Below are positions 1-8,715 of a DNA stretch of 64,000 nt, in pieces; within the stretch, counting starts at the first letter, position 1, and every line of letters starts with the position of its first letter. The stretch is from Bacillota bacterium (GTDB taxonomy: Bacteria; Bacillota; Clostridia; Lachnospirales; Lachnospiraceae). The notes below the pieces were generated by a model, which saw only the letters and a program-made list of their open reading frames with translations, searched no databases and was not told the origin of the DNA. The stretch is taken from assembly GCA_023421075.1 (NCBI GenBank), contig JAEZUM010000022.1:1-64000 (forward strand). The letters are read 5' to 3'. The translations under genes were made by a program, and so were the position numbers.

Positions 1-121
1 GCTTTTATGACTTAGCCACGGCTTATCAGTCTGTGCACATCAACTATTGAAAGCGCCGTGTACCGAACGGTACGCACGGTGCTGTGAGAGGACGGCGGTT
101 AGTCACCGCCTCCTACTCGAT
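1..121 (+). mobile_element. 3' end of a group II intron (RT tail, domains V and VI)
   Basis: Bases 52-83 fold as domain V: an AGC-starting stem (52-59 with 76-83), a two-base GC bulge at 74-75, and a distal helix GUACC/GGUAC closed by a GAAC tetraloop. Bases 84-121 fold as domain VI, with a GGCGG/CCGCC stem, an AGGA/UCCU stem and a bulged branch-point A at 115, seven bases from a 3' end in GAT at 121. Codons 3-50 look like the end of the intron-encoded protein. The intron points rightward while the interrupted WYL gene points leftward, so the insertion is antisense. The rest lies outside the window. The structural match is strong; the intron class is not assigned. Confidence 0.85.
3..50 (+). 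CDS. C-terminal tail of a group II intron reverse transcriptase/maturase (partial)
   Basis: The frame from base 3 encodes 15 residues ending YQSVHINY and a TGA at 48-50, immediately before domain V. Tyr/Gln/Val/His/Tyr-rich endings of this kind are typical of bacterial group II intron-encoded proteins, and the position at the end of domain IV is where the open reading frame should stop. The start and all catalytic motifs are off the left edge, so it cannot be said whether the protein is intact. The assignment rests on position more than on the short sequence. Confidence 0.6.
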   Translation, partial: FYDLATAYQSVHINY

Positions 122-1077
122 TGATAATATTCCATTAATTCCGATGTAACAGTAACAAGCTTTTCCTTTAAACTCTGCGGTTCGATCACTTGAATGGCTT
201 TTCCGTAAGATAAGAGAAAATGAGGTACATATGCTTGAAGTGCACCTTCGTCTAATAAAAAAAACGCTTGATTTGATGTGCGTTCCTTCAGGTAATGACC
301 TAAAAACCAATGGATACACAAATCATCCAAAGCTTCCGACCTACCGCTAATAATTACTGAAGTCAACGCTTTCCTATTTTCTGCTTCCGGTAAAAGATTG
401 CGCATAAAAAATTCCCTGGCGGAAAAGGCTTCCGGTCTTTTAAACATCATTTGCGTTCGTTGTATCCGAATAATCCGTTCTGCCCGAAAGCTTCTGATTA
501 CATTTCGAAGATGGCAATATCCAATCGTATACCATTTATTGTTCCAATAAAGCATTCCATATGGGTCAATCACTCTTGACCCGGGCTGTTCCTCAAGGCT
601 TGCACGGTATTCAATTTCCACGGAATATTCGTTTGCTACAGCCCACTCCAATTCTTCCAAAATCAGTTTAACAGATGGAGCAATAACACGGTTTAACACT
701 TCAAAACCGGCTAAATGACGATTGAGGATACTTTCTTGTTCCTGATTGGTATATGTTTTTAGTTTTTGTGTTGCATTGTTTAATGACTCACTGAAAGGGT
801 ATCCCGCTTCGTTGGCAAATATAGCAGCATGAAGCAAGGCTTTTTGTTCATCAATATCGAAAAACAAAGGAGCTTGTATAAAATTACTCAGTAAAGTATA
901 TCCACCGTTTTGCCCTGCATCTGATATAATCGGCACTCCGCTTGCGCATAGCGAATCGATATAACGGTAAACCGTTCGTATATTTATCTCTAATTTTTCT
1001 GCTATCTGCTTTGCAGTTATTTTCGCACCGGAATTAAGCATCCATAAGATCGCCAACATATTATCATTTTTTGCCAT
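103..1077 (-). CDS. HTH-WYL domain transcriptional regulator (YafY/DeoR-like), tail altered by intron
   Basis: A 324-residue cytoplasmic DNA-binding regulator. Residues 1-60 form a winged HTH (AKQIAEKLEINIRTVYRYID). Residues about 140-215 form a WYL domain with the core NNKWYTIGYC and the downstream RSFRAERI typical of this family. WYL domains usually sense a ligand, often a nucleotide or nucleic acid; the target here is unknown. The last five codons (SSRRR and stop) are read from the antisense strand of intron domain VI, and the Gln codon at 121-123 spans the junction. The natural C-terminus has therefore been replaced, probably by only a few residues given the family's usual length of about 300-325. 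No partner gene is visible. Confidence 0.85.
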   Translation of the reverse strand: MAKNDNMLAILWMLNSGAKITAKQIAEKLEINIRTVYRYIDSLCASGVPIISDAGQNGGYTLLSNFIQAPLFFDIDEQKALLHAAIFANEAGYPFSESLNNATQKLKTYTNQEQESILNRHLAGFEVLNRVIAPSVKLILEELEWAVANEYSVEIEYRASLEEQPGSRVIDPYGMLYWNNKWYTIGYCHLRNVIRSFRAERIIRIQRTQMMFKRPEAFSAREFFMRNLLPEAENRKALTSVIISGRSEALDDLCIHWFLGHYLKERTSNQAFFLLDEGALQAYVPHFLLSYGKAIQVIEPQSLKEKLVTVTSELMEYYQSSRRR

Positions 1078-1168
1078 TGGATACCCTCCTGCCCTACAAT
1101 TATTCTAACCCCATTACAAAAATTATAATTTACCAATTTGGGACCTGATATGTCAATAATTTCAAACT

Positions 1169-2542
1169 CTACTTTTTAGACATCAATACCACCGTCTCAA
1201 CGTGCACTGTCTCCGGGAACATATCCACTGCACATACCTTTTCCACCTTATATCCCTTTGCCTGCAATATCTCCAGGTCTCTTACCAGTGAGGTCGGTTT
1301 ACATGAGATATATACGATCTTATCCACTCCAAAATTGATGATCTTATCTAGTGCCTTCGGATGAATTCCGTCTCTCGGCGGGTCCAGTATGATGATATCA
1401 GGCTTATCCTCCAGGGAATCGATTACCTTTAATACATCTCCGGCGATGAATTCGCAGTTATTCAGACCATTCAGGGCGGCATTCTCTTTCGCTGCCTCAA
1501 CCGCTTCCTCGACAATCTCCACACCGGTCACTTTGCCGGCAACCGGCGCGATTAATTGAGCGATGGTTCCGGTTCCGCTGTAAAGGTCAAAAATTCTCTT
1601 ATCCTTTGTCTCACCAACATACTCTCTGACCTTGGAATATAATACCTCTGCACCGAGAGAATTCGTCTGGAAGAAGGAGAAGGTCGAGATCTTGAAGCGA
1701 AGCCCAAGCAACTCTTCATAGATATAATCTCTGCCGTAAAGCTGAACTGCTCGGTCACTCTTCACCACATCGGCCTGACTGTCATTATAGGTATGGCAAA
1801 ATCCAACGATTGTTCCCTTAAGCTTAAGTGCCAGCAGCTGATTACGTAGTTCTGTGAAGACATCCTCACTTCCTGTGAAGTTCTCTTCCTGGGTAGTAGT
1901 TATGATATTCACCAGTATCTCACCGGTCTTCACTGCCTTCCTAATCAGCAAATGACGCAGATATCCCTTATGTGTTACCTTATGAAAATAATCCATACCG
2001 AACTCTGTACAGTAATTTAATACACAGGTAAGGATCTGATTGAAGTCATTATCCACAATAGCGCAGTCGTCTGCAGTAATGATATCATGGAAGCTGCCCT
2101 TCTTATGAAGACCGAGTGCCAGAGGTCCGTTCTTATATTCATCCCCAAAGGAAAACTCCATCTTATTGCGATAACCCCATTCCACCGGACTACCAAGGAT
2201 GCCTTCAAACTCATATTCCTCACATACCTGATCCATCAGACGCATGACCTGACTCCTCTTCATCTCCAACTGGTTCTCATAGGACATGGTCTGATAGCTG
2301 CAGCCTCCGCAGTTACCAAAGTTACGGCACGCGCCGTCTCTGGTCTCCAGAGGTGACTTGCATAGAACCTCCTTCAGATTCCCCTCCGACTTTCCGCTTC
2401 GTATCTTACTTACTGCAAAGCTGATCTTCTGACCCGGCATCGCATTCTTGACCACCACTTTCTCGTCGTCTACCATTACAATTGCCTTATTCGGAAAATC
2501 AACTCTTGTTACAACACCTTCATATATCTGACCTTTTTTCAT
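1169..2542 (-). CDS. rlmD: 23S rRNA (uracil-5-)-methyltransferase, RlmD/RumA family
   Basis: A SAM-dependent enzyme that makes 5-methyluridine in 23S rRNA. Order of parts: TRAM RNA-binding domain (about 1-58), an iron-sulfur cluster cysteine set (C72, C78, C81 and one more near 160), the SAM-binding region FDLYSGTGTIAQL, DPPRDGIHPKAL (from 387), the nucleophile Cys414 in YISCKP, and the C-terminal HVET glutamate. Its 457 residues fit the family. In many Firmicutes one enzyme (RlmCD) modifies both U747 and U1939, so the exact site is inferred. No strong ribosome binding site precedes the ATG; GGAG lies about 14 bases upstream. It appears to be a single-gene unit. Confidence 0.92.
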   Translation of the reverse strand: MKKGQIYEGVVTRVDFPNKAIVMVDDEKVVVKNAMPGQKISFAVSKIRSGKSEGNLKEVLCKSPLETRDGACRNFGNCGGCSYQTMSYENQLEMKRSQVMRLMDQVCEEYEFEGILGSPVEWGYRNKMEFSFGDEYKNGPLALGLHKKGSFHDIITADDCAIVDNDFNQILTCVLNYCTEFGMDYFHKVTHKGYLRHLLIRKAVKTGEILVNIITTTQEENFTGSEDVFTELRNQLLALKLKGTIVGFCHTYNDSQADVVKSDRAVQLYGRDYIYEELLGLRFKISTFSFFQTNSLGAEVLYSKVREYVGETKDKRIFDLYSGTGTIAQLIAPVAGKVTGVEIVEEAVEAAKENAALNGLNNCEFIAGDVLKVIDSLEDKPDIIILDPPRDGIHPKALDKIINFGVDKIVYISCKPTSLVRDLEILQAKGYKVEKVCAVDMFPETVHVETVVLMSKK

Positions 2543-2680
2543 CTATGCTTATAAGCCGCTCCATTTGTATATCCACCCATCGACTACTCTTTTCTAACAA
2601 AAAAGTTGCTCCAAACCCTAGCTATTAATAGAATTATGTGTGGTTATGGAATGACTCTGCCTCCTTCTAATCATAAAAAT

Positions 2681-2721
2681 TGTCTCATTTACCGTATCAT
2701 ATTATAACGGTAAATGAGACA
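2681..2721 (-). terminator. Rho-independent terminator after the homocysteine methyltransferase-like gene
   Basis: A perfect 15-base inverted repeat (2681-2695 and 2707-2721, TGTCTCATTTACCGT) with an 11-base loop starts six bases past the stop codon of the gene at 2727. On the minus strand it is followed by ATTTTTAT. Confidence 0.85.
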
Positions 2722-2726
2722 AAAGT

Positions 2727-3659
2727 CTACCTTAGGTTCGATAATCGTCTCGCCAGCTCCTCCATATGGTACTGATTCGTACCACAGCACCCTCCGAAGA
2801 TCTTTAGTTTATATTTCTCATGTAATTGGATCATTCCCTCTGCAAGTTCTAATGGGTCTGAGGTAATAATCTCACAGCTGCCATCCAGCTCCTCCGGTGA
2901 CAGAGGGGATGCATTTGCCTGAATTCCTGTAAAATGCGTCTGAACCAACTCCGTTCGGTTGAACTCCTGTGCTAACGCCTTATCCAAATTAATGGGGTGG
3001 ATACAATTGGCCATATAGGTTAACGGTTTCCTCCTTACGGTAGCCTCTACTGCTTGGATTGCATCGTGTATTGAGGTCCCGTCGATCAGTCTGCCGTTAT
3101 TTCGAACCATAAAGCTGATGATATATGGAATTTCTGTATCGCCCATAGCACGTGCCATACCGATAATCTCAGGCACCGCCGGCATGATCCCTGCATATAA
3201 GAAATCCACCTGTTCCTTGGCAAACAGTTCTGACTGCCAGGAATGGAATTCATAAGCCTCCTCTTCCGATAATACCTCACTGGCTTTATATGCATCCCCC
3301 TTACAACCCATAAGTGCACCGACATAGATGTCCTCACGTGCTTTAACTTCTCTGAGCCTCTTTAATAGATTTACATTGTCCCTTATAATCTTCTGACCAT
3401 AAGAGGAACGTTCCACATTATATCGGTTTGCTCTTCTGGTCGGAGTCATCAGCATGATTGGGAAGTTATAATGATCTGCAATATCGATATACTGTCCGTA
3501 GATTTCTTTCATGGCAGCCTTTGCTTTATCCTCATAGACCAGACTTGCATTGGCAACGATGGGGTCCGGATATACCCCATACTCCCCTCTAAGCCGAACT
3601 CCCAGAGCCCCTTCGATCATGATCGTGTCATGGGTATCAAAGCATTGTTGTAGATTCAT
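2727..3659 (-). CDS. Homocysteine S-methyltransferase family protein
   Basis: 310 residues matching the Pfam homocysteine S-methyltransferase fold, a zinc-dependent TIM barrel. The zinc ligands are visible: Cys219 in NCIHP and the Cys291-Cys292 pair in GGCCGT. The N-terminal EGALGVRLR corresponds to the family's usual DGG-type start. Members move a methyl group from S-methylmethionine or a similar donor to homocysteine or another thiol or selenol; the donor here cannot be read from sequence. The start is supported by AGGAG ten bases upstream. It stands alone, with its own terminator. Confidence 0.85.
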   Translation of the reverse strand: MNLQQCFDTHDTIMIEGALGVRLRGEYGVYPDPIVANASLVYEDKAKAAMKEIYGQYIDIADHYNFPIMLMTPTRRANRYNVERSSYGQKIIRDNVNLLKRLREVKAREDIYVGALMGCKGDAYKASEVLSEEEAYEFHSWQSELFAKEQVDFLYAGIMPAVPEIIGMARAMGDTEIPYIISFMVRNNGRLIDGTSIHDAIQAVEATVRRKPLTYMANCIHPINLDKALAQEFNRTELVQTHFTGIQANASPLSPEELDGSCEIITSDPLELAEGMIQLHEKYKLKIFGGCCGTNQYHMEELARRLSNLR

Positions 3660-3680
3660 CTGTCAATATCTCCTATTTTC

Positions 3681-4619
3681 TTAAGCATTGATAATCATTG
3701 TGTTAATCTTTTTAAGAAGTCCTTCGATGTGATCTTTCTCCGCCATTTTCATACTTCCAAGCTTCGTCAACACTCTATCTACCTGCAATTTTACACTTTC
3801 AAAACTACCCTTTGACTCATTGATACGAGATTGCATACACCAATCGGCTATTATACCATCAAAGAAAAAATCAGCAAACTTACCAAAACCATCAGTCTCA
3901 ATTTGAATATCATTCTGAATCCGGACATCAGCAAGCTCTGTACGAAACTGCGACAATTTTCTTTGGATTACCTCTGCTTCTCCCTTGGCTTCATCGATAT
4001 GGGAGTGCTTCATCAGATCACTGACCAGGCCCCCGCCGAGTAAGTCCCAGGTCCCCCAACCTTCTGCACTGTCCAGACTCTTGATCGCACTGTCAATATG
4101 ACTACTAACGTCTTCTCCTGCACGAATTGCCTCGTCAATCTCCCAAAGATTATTCTTCGCCTTGCCAAGCTCCTCAGTAAGCAGTAATATCTGATCCCCC
4201 GTACTGGAATGAGAATTCAGCATATGTTGCTTCTTCTTCTCGAACAGACTATCATAGTTTCGCTGACTGTCCTTGTATTCAAAGAACTCTTCCTCCAGTA
4301 GCTTAATCTGATGCTCCAACTGCTCCAACTCAATCACCGACTGATCATATTTCAACTTTGCAGCCAATGCTTCTCTTCGTTCCTTTTCGACCTGCTCTCC
4401 CAGCTTGCCGAGTACGCTGTAGAAAAGGTGGGTAAGACTCTTTGTCTCAAGCTGATCAACGTCTTTCATCTCCTGCTCTAAGGTATTCTTCAGCTCTTCC
4501 ATCTTTTTCGTTAATTCCTTCTGTTGTCCCTGAAGTTCGTTCAGCATTGAACTTAACTTATTACGACGGAATATCCGTTGCTGGGCTTCTTCTAATTGTT
4601 GATTAATCTCCTGATACAT
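3681..4619 (-). CDS. Coiled-coil protein of unknown function
   Basis: I do not recognise a named family. The frame is open from an ATG at 4643, but the ATG at 4619 (MYQEINQQLEEAQQ) has a better upstream AAGGAATGAGG, so I start there (312 residues). Residues about 1-150 are almost continuous charged heptads (Gln/Glu/Lys/Leu-rich), a long coiled coil. A glycine-rich break (WGTWDLLGGGLVSDLMKHSHIDEA) follows near 190, then a second helical region. There is no signal peptide or membrane segment, so it is probably cytoplasmic. The GGGLVSDLMKHSHID stretch recurs in uncharacterised bacterial proteins as I recall, without a known role. Confidence 0.7.
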   Translation of the reverse strand: MYQEINQQLEEAQQRIFRRNKLSSMLNELQGQQKELTKKMEELKNTLEQEMKDVDQLETKSLTHLFYSVLGKLGEQVEKERREALAAKLKYDQSVIELEQLEHQIKLLEEEFFEYKDSQRNYDSLFEKKKQHMLNSHSSTGDQILLLTEELGKAKNNLWEIDEAIRAGEDVSSHIDSAIKSLDSAEGWGTWDLLGGGLVSDLMKHSHIDEAKGEAEVIQRKLSQFRTELADVRIQNDIQIETDGFGKFADFFFDGIIADWCMQSRINESKGSFESVKLQVDRVLTKLGSMKMAEKDHIEGLLKKINTMIINA

Positions 4620-4990
4620 CGTATGCCTCATTCCTTTCTTCATCCCTGCTAATCTTGAATCGCAGACATCTGTCGACTCTCCAGGCAGTAGAAGCCTTGG
4701 CCTTTGAGTTCCAATTATTTCTACATTATATACATCCTATCCTGAGAATTCAACTCATTTAACAGATATTTGCCTGCCTCTCTCTATTATAATCGCATCG
4801 TCGTCAAAAACCATTAGAATTGTCTTAGAATTATATTCAATTCTTTTAAATGTCATATTATCTGGAGCAGTTCTATTACCCATCGGATCGGACTAATGAA
4901 AAGCAGAATAATACTTTCGAACGGATGTAGACTTTGTTATAATGTAAAGATCAAAAGAAATAGACAAACCGGAAAGTGTGGAGGTAACGC
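4620..4990. other. Divergent intergenic region, 371 bases
   Basis: Holds the upstream regions of the coiled-coil gene (leftward) and the acyltransferase-like gene (rightward). A leftward TATAAT sits at 4786-4791 without a convincing -35. The rightward promoter is listed separately. No open frame or hairpin worth calling was seen. Confidence 0.5.
4915..4943 (+). promoter_or_regulatory. Candidate sigma-A promoter for the gene at 4991
   Basis: A perfect -10 TATAAT at 4938-4943, with a weak -35 TTTCGA at 4915-4920 and 17-base spacing. A strong GGAGG at 4980-4984 then precedes the ATG. Confidence 0.5.
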
Positions 4991-5806
4991 ATGAATCAAT
5001 CAGAATTATATGTACTATTGGAAATTCCTAATGAGGTAAGATTAAAATTAATGGCTTATGGTGATAGTAGAACTTCTGAAATCTCCAACTCCTTAATAAA
5101 TAAAATCCTACATCGTAAGGAATGGGATGAGGGTATAAAAGAATTACAGGAATTTGTGGGTGAAGATTCTGACGGCATTAAGATACTTTGGGAATTGTTA
5201 AATATTGTTATCCATTACTCATACAAGGAATATGTAAAGCATGAAATATCTGAAGAAATTTTTGCTTCCACTATGAAATTTTGCACGAGATTTTTAAATG
5301 AACATTATCAATCTTATCATAAGTATAAATTTGTTTGGGCATGGTGGTTTCCACGACAGATCTCACTGAACGAGTTTCGGATAGGAGATTTGGAATATGA
5401 GTTTATAAATGGTGAGGATCCTGAGATTGCTGTTCACATTCCATCCGATGCTAATCTGCATATAGAATCGGTTCTACAGTCGTTGCATGATTTTTTTGAA
5501 TTTCGGAAATTACATTTTTCGGATTGGGAGAATATAAAACTGACTTGTGATTCATGGATGCTGATGCCTGAATTAAAAGAGTTGCTGGGGGAAACCTCTA
5601 ATATTGTAGCATTTCAAAACCTTTTTGAGATTGATACCCTGAATTATGATGCAACCTGGTATATGGGCTGGATTTTTCCAGGGCATGAAGCTATTAATGA
5701 ATCATTGCCGGAACGTACGACTCTTCAGCGCAAAATGAAAAAACATTTACTAGATGGTAAGCGATTTGGAATTGCGAAAGGTCATCTAAAAAACTTGAAT
5801 AATTAA
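4991..5806 (+). CDS. Putative N-acyltransferase (NAT_N / GNAT_C type)
   Basis: 271 residues with no signal peptide or membrane segment. The N-terminal helical half (1-120) and a C-terminal half with GDLEYEFINGEDPEIAVHIPSDANL fit, as I recall, the acyltransferase-domain proteins built of NAT_N and GNAT_C domains that are common in Clostridia. Their substrate is not established. The late WYMGWIFPGHEAINESLPERTTLQR segment looks like a conserved active-site region. The gene has its own promoter and terminator, so it is monocistronic, and it is one of few plus-strand genes in this part. The family call is from memory and moderate. Confidence 0.55.
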   Translation: MNQSELYVLLEIPNEVRLKLMAYGDSRTSEISNSLINKILHRKEWDEGIKELQEFVGEDSDGIKILWELLNIVIHYSYKEYVKHEISEEIFASTMKFCTRFLNEHYQSYHKYKFVWAWWFPRQISLNEFRIGDLEYEFINGEDPEIAVHIPSDANLHIESVLQSLHDFFEFRKLHFSDWENIKLTCDSWMLMPELKELLGETSNIVAFQNLFEIDTLNYDATWYMGWIFPGHEAINESLPERTTLQRKMKKHLLDGKRFGIAKGHLKNLNN

Positions 5807-5819
5807 CATATACATATAT

Positions 5820-5870
5820 CCAACATAATGAAATATATCGAAAAAGATAGCTTTCATTATGTTGGTTTTA
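5820..5870 (+). terminator. Terminator after the acyltransferase-like gene
   Basis: A 14-base perfect inverted repeat (5820-5833 and 5852-5865, CCAACATAATGAAA) is followed by TTTTATG, 14 bases past the stop. It may also serve the converging gene at 5895. Confidence 0.8.
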
Positions 5871-5894
5871 TGTTAGGAGAACCTTCCTGGTTGA

Positions 5895-6569
5895 TTACTT
5901 AATGCGCTTCTTTAGCCTTACTGAATCATTCAGATGAACGATCTGATGTCTGGTAATCGGCATCTGAATAATACCGGCTACCGTCTTCCTCCCCCAGAAA
6001 TCCAGTAACCAAATTGCATCCGGGTGCTTCGATACTCCACCGACTACGGCGATTGCATCGATACCCTCCTGTGTTACCTTACGCTTCATATCCTCCGGCT
6101 TTAATGACTCAATGATTTCCTTAGTCCGCCTCCCCACCGTATTGCGATACTCATGTAGGGCATCCTTGTCTATCTCGTTACTGAACGCAAGGATTTCCTT
6201 ATCGGTCATGGCATTTCCGGTATCGGTAACCTTCGTATGAAGTCTTTCATGCCACGCCTGATCCAGTATCTGACCACGATCCGTAATCAGATAATTGGCG
6301 GTCAGCTCCTCAATCCTTGTTATATGCCAGATATTCCAGGCGATTGTATCATCTTTAACCGTAGGCATTGTTCGAAATGCCTGATCCGTTAGGCCTTCCC
6401 ATATCTCGTCCATAAAGGTATCTAGGTCTCCCCCATATACCGTCTTACTATGTATCAGAGCATGCATCTGCAATAAGAGCCTCTGCATCTCCTGAAAATG
6501 CTCCTTCTTTGTAATAAGCTCCTTTAACCTTGCTTGTAATGGATTCCAATCACTTCCCGGCAAAAACAT
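5895..6569 (-). CDS. DinB-like family protein
   Basis: 224 residues resembling the DinB/YfiT four-helix metal-binding fold. A histidine in helix 2 (WNIWHITRIEELTANYLI) and two near the end (ITRHQIVHLND) are spaced as DinB metal ligands. DinB-like proteins include thiol-dependent transferases and damage-inducible proteins; the role of this one cannot be assigned. It begins with MFLPGSDWNP behind a G-rich ribosome binding site (GGGGGTGGTG). A TATAAT lies at 6660-6665 on the minus strand with a poorly spaced -35. It does not appear to share a transcript with the AraC gene upstream. Confidence 0.65.
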   Translation of the reverse strand: MFLPGSDWNPLQARLKELITKKEHFQEMQRLLLQMHALIHSKTVYGGDLDTFMDEIWEGLTDQAFRTMPTVKDDTIAWNIWHITRIEELTANYLITDRGQILDQAWHERLHTKVTDTGNAMTDKEILAFSNEIDKDALHEYRNTVGRRTKEIIESLKPEDMKRKVTQEGIDAIAVVGGVSKHPDAIWLLDFWGRKTVAGIIQMPITRHQIVHLNDSVRLKKRIK

Positions 6570-6901
6570 AACACCACCCCCGTTTTTCTTACCTTAATCT
6601 TCCATCCCACTCACCAATACCAACGATTACTCTCAGATCGGTTCCGGCATTACCACCAGATTATACCATTTTTCATTATTTGTAAATCGAATATTTCTTA
6701 CCCCCACAACACGGTTATCCATAACGATATCACGGATGAAGTACACTTACCCAACGATTATGAAACATGTATAGAAAAGGATAACAACATCCCGTTTACG
6801 AGGGAGGTCATTATCCTTTTCCAAGCCAATGAATCGGTTTTGCATCAGCTTTGTATTCTAATCCATTACAATACTAAGATATCGAAGTGTACCTTATTCT
6901 C
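6570..6901. other. Intergenic region, 332 bases
   Basis: Lies between the AraC-type and DinB-like genes. It holds an imperfect hairpin at 6774-6821, described separately, and a minus-strand TATAAT at 6660-6665. No open frame with a ribosome binding site was seen. Confidence 0.5.
6774..6821 (-). terminator. Hairpin, probable terminator of the AraC-type gene
   Basis: An 11-base inverted repeat GAAAAGGATAA (6774-6784 and 6811-6821) encloses a second short stem (TCCC/GGGA). It lies about 80 bases past the stop of the gene at 6902. The T run after it is weak, so attenuation or RNA stability are alternatives. Confidence 0.5.
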
Positions 6902-7762
6902 TTAATTCTTCTTAATGATGGGGATCCAAATCTCACTGATATAATCCTCTGCATCACCGTCACCATCAGAGTACCATTCAATCTCCGCTCCTCCTGCGTG
7001 CTCATAACCGGAGTTTGGAAACCATTCGGTATATACACGCTTCCAGACATCCTGAATTGCGTTAGGCATAGGTCCAACGCATTGAAATACAACCCAAAGA
7101 CCTTCCGGGATGACAAGCTCATCCATACCCTCAGGAACTTTTTCATCCGAGGAGCTGGCTATAAAATAGTCAAATTCCTTATCTCTGAAGTTTGCACAGA
7201 TGCCAAGTACACCGGACGGACTACCATTCGATAATGCCATAATCTTCTCGAAGGTCTCCCCGATGAATACCTCCTGCCAGATCTGTGGGATACGAATAAA
7301 GTTCTGTCCTCCTACGCAACTTACCGCTTCCTTTTTACCAACAAAGCGCATCCTTGGTTTTTCTTCAATCCTATAATTCATTTCTTTTCCTCCTTTAATC
7401 GACATATGAAAGGTAATCCTCGGAAATGACTTCAGCATCACACCGTTCTCTCTTGCGGCACTCGGAGCAATCCCGTGCATATTGATAAATGCTCTGGTAA
7501 ACGCAGTCGGTGAATTATAGCCATACTTTAACGCAATATCAATCACCTTATCGTCAGAATTGATCAAATCCATAGCCGCCCTTGATAGTCGACGCTGCCT
7601 GATGTATTCACCAAGTGTCATATCTGCTGTAAAGGTAAAAACTCTTCCAAAGTGAAAGATCGAGCAGCAGGTAATCTTCGCCACCTTATCATAATCAATC
7701 TCCTGATCCAGGTTCTCCTCGATATAATTGATTGCGTCATTCATACGTTTCAGCCAATCCAT
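6902..7762 (-). CDS. AraC family regulator with GyrI-like effector-binding domain
   Basis: 286 residues. Two HTH motifs fill residues about 5-105 (IDYDKVAKITCCSIFHFGRVF and VIDIALKYGYNSPTAFTRAF), the AraC/XylS signature. Residues about 125-286 form an effector-binding domain of the GyrI/Cass2 type, starting YRIEEKPRMRFVGKKE and ending AEDYISEIWIPI. This puts DNA binding first and ligand sensing second, as in Rob and many multidrug-sensing clostridial regulators. The ligand is probably a hydrophobic or cationic compound, but no transporter or target gene is adjacent. AAGGGAGG sits before the ATG. Confidence 0.87.
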   Translation of the reverse strand: MDWLKRMNDAINYIEENLDQEIDYDKVAKITCCSIFHFGRVFTFTADMTLGEYIRQRRLSRAAMDLINSDDKVIDIALKYGYNSPTAFTRAFINMHGIAPSAARENGVMLKSFPRITFHMSIKGGKEMNYRIEEKPRMRFVGKKEAVSCVGGQNFIRIPQIWQEVFIGETFEKIMALSNGSPSGVLGICANFRDKEFDYFIASSSDEKVPEGMDELVIPEGLWVVFQCVGPMPNAIQDVWKRVYTEWFPNSGYEHAGGAEIEWYSDGDGDAEDYISEIWIPIIKKN

Positions 7763-7943
7763 AGCAAAACCTCCCTTCGAATAAGAGTCTACTACATTTT
7801 GTTATCTTCTTCCTCTCATTCTCTGTCTTTTAGTGAGAGGTATCATAAACCCGTAATTAACATGCGATGCAAGCTTCTCCGATTATCGCAGGTGCGCTCG
7901 TATCTAGCCAATTAAATAGTAGATACTTCGCTTTACCTTCGCG

Positions 7944-7980
7944 TAAATAAAGGCTTGCACAGTTAATACTGAGAAAGCCT
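7944..7980 (-). terminator. Terminator after pgmB (end of sugar operon 1)
   Basis: On the minus strand the stem AGGCTT/AAGCCT (7975-7980 with 7951-7956) encloses an inner CAGT/ACTG stem and is followed by TTATTT. It begins 17 bases beyond the pgmB stop. Confidence 0.75.
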
Positions 7981-7997
7981 CTGATACTATATATTGC

Positions 7998-8645
7998 TTA
8001 CTGAACACTACAAATCTGTATTAGCTTGGAGAAGGTGAAAAGATTATAGGTTGCCTGGGAATAACCAAAGGCATCACCAATCGCTGCACTATCCATCCCC
8101 GCCGCTTTCGCTGCATCAATGCCAGCCTTTGCATCCTCGATTACCAGACACTCGGACGGCTCCAGCTTGAGATAATCGGCAGCCATCAGAAATACCTCCG
8201 GATCCGGCTTTGACTTCGTAATGTTATTACCGTCCGAAATCGCATCGAAGAAATCGCCTAATCCGATCTGACCCAGTATAAATCTAGTATTCTTACTGGA
8301 GGAACCGATTGCTAGCAATAACCCTCTGGTTCTAAGGTGATTCAGGGTTTCCTTCACTTCATTGCTAAGATCTTTCTCTGACATTTTCTTCAATAATTCT
8401 TTATAGATCTCATTCTTCTCTTCAGCAAATATATGCTTTTCCTCATCCGAGAAAGGCTCTCCGTCCCATTTCTCAAGAATGATTTCGAGACTATCCATAC
8501 GACTTACTCCCCGGAGCCGATTATTTATCTTCTCATTAAACACTATCCCTAACCGGTCAGCCAGCTGTTTCCAAGCCAGATAGTGATAATGATCTGTGTG
8601 GCAGATCACTCCATCCAAATCAAAAATGATAGCCTTATATTTCAT
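7998..8645 (-). CDS. pgmB: Beta-phosphoglucomutase (HAD superfamily)
   Basis: Interconverts beta-glucose 1-phosphate and glucose 6-phosphate in the cytoplasm. The HAD motifs are clear: DLDGV with the nucleophile Asp near the start, GSSSKN for motif II, KPDPE with the motif III lysine, and VIEDAKAGIDAAKAAG for the metal site. The frame extends to 8708, but MKYKAIIFDLDG at 8645 is the family start and has a G-rich upstream (GGTGTGTTGGGG); an ATG at 8663 is possible. It follows the GH65 phosphorylase in the same operon, which produces its substrate, so the assignment to beta-glucose 1-phosphate is well supported by context. Confidence 0.92.
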   Translation of the reverse strand: MKYKAIIFDLDGVICHTDHYHYLAWKQLADRLGIVFNEKINNRLRGVSRMDSLEIILEKWDGEPFSDEEKHIFAEEKNEIYKELLKKMSEKDLSNEVKETLNHLRTRGLLLAIGSSSKNTRFILGQIGLGDFFDAISDGNNITKSKPDPEVFLMAADYLKLEPSECLVIEDAKAGIDAAKAAGMDSAAIGDAFGYSQATYNLFTFSKLIQICSVQ

Positions 8646-8715
8646 CCCCAACACACCTTCCATTGTTATTGTTCTAATAATGATAGCACGATGGAAAGCT
8701 TTAGACAATAGTGAA

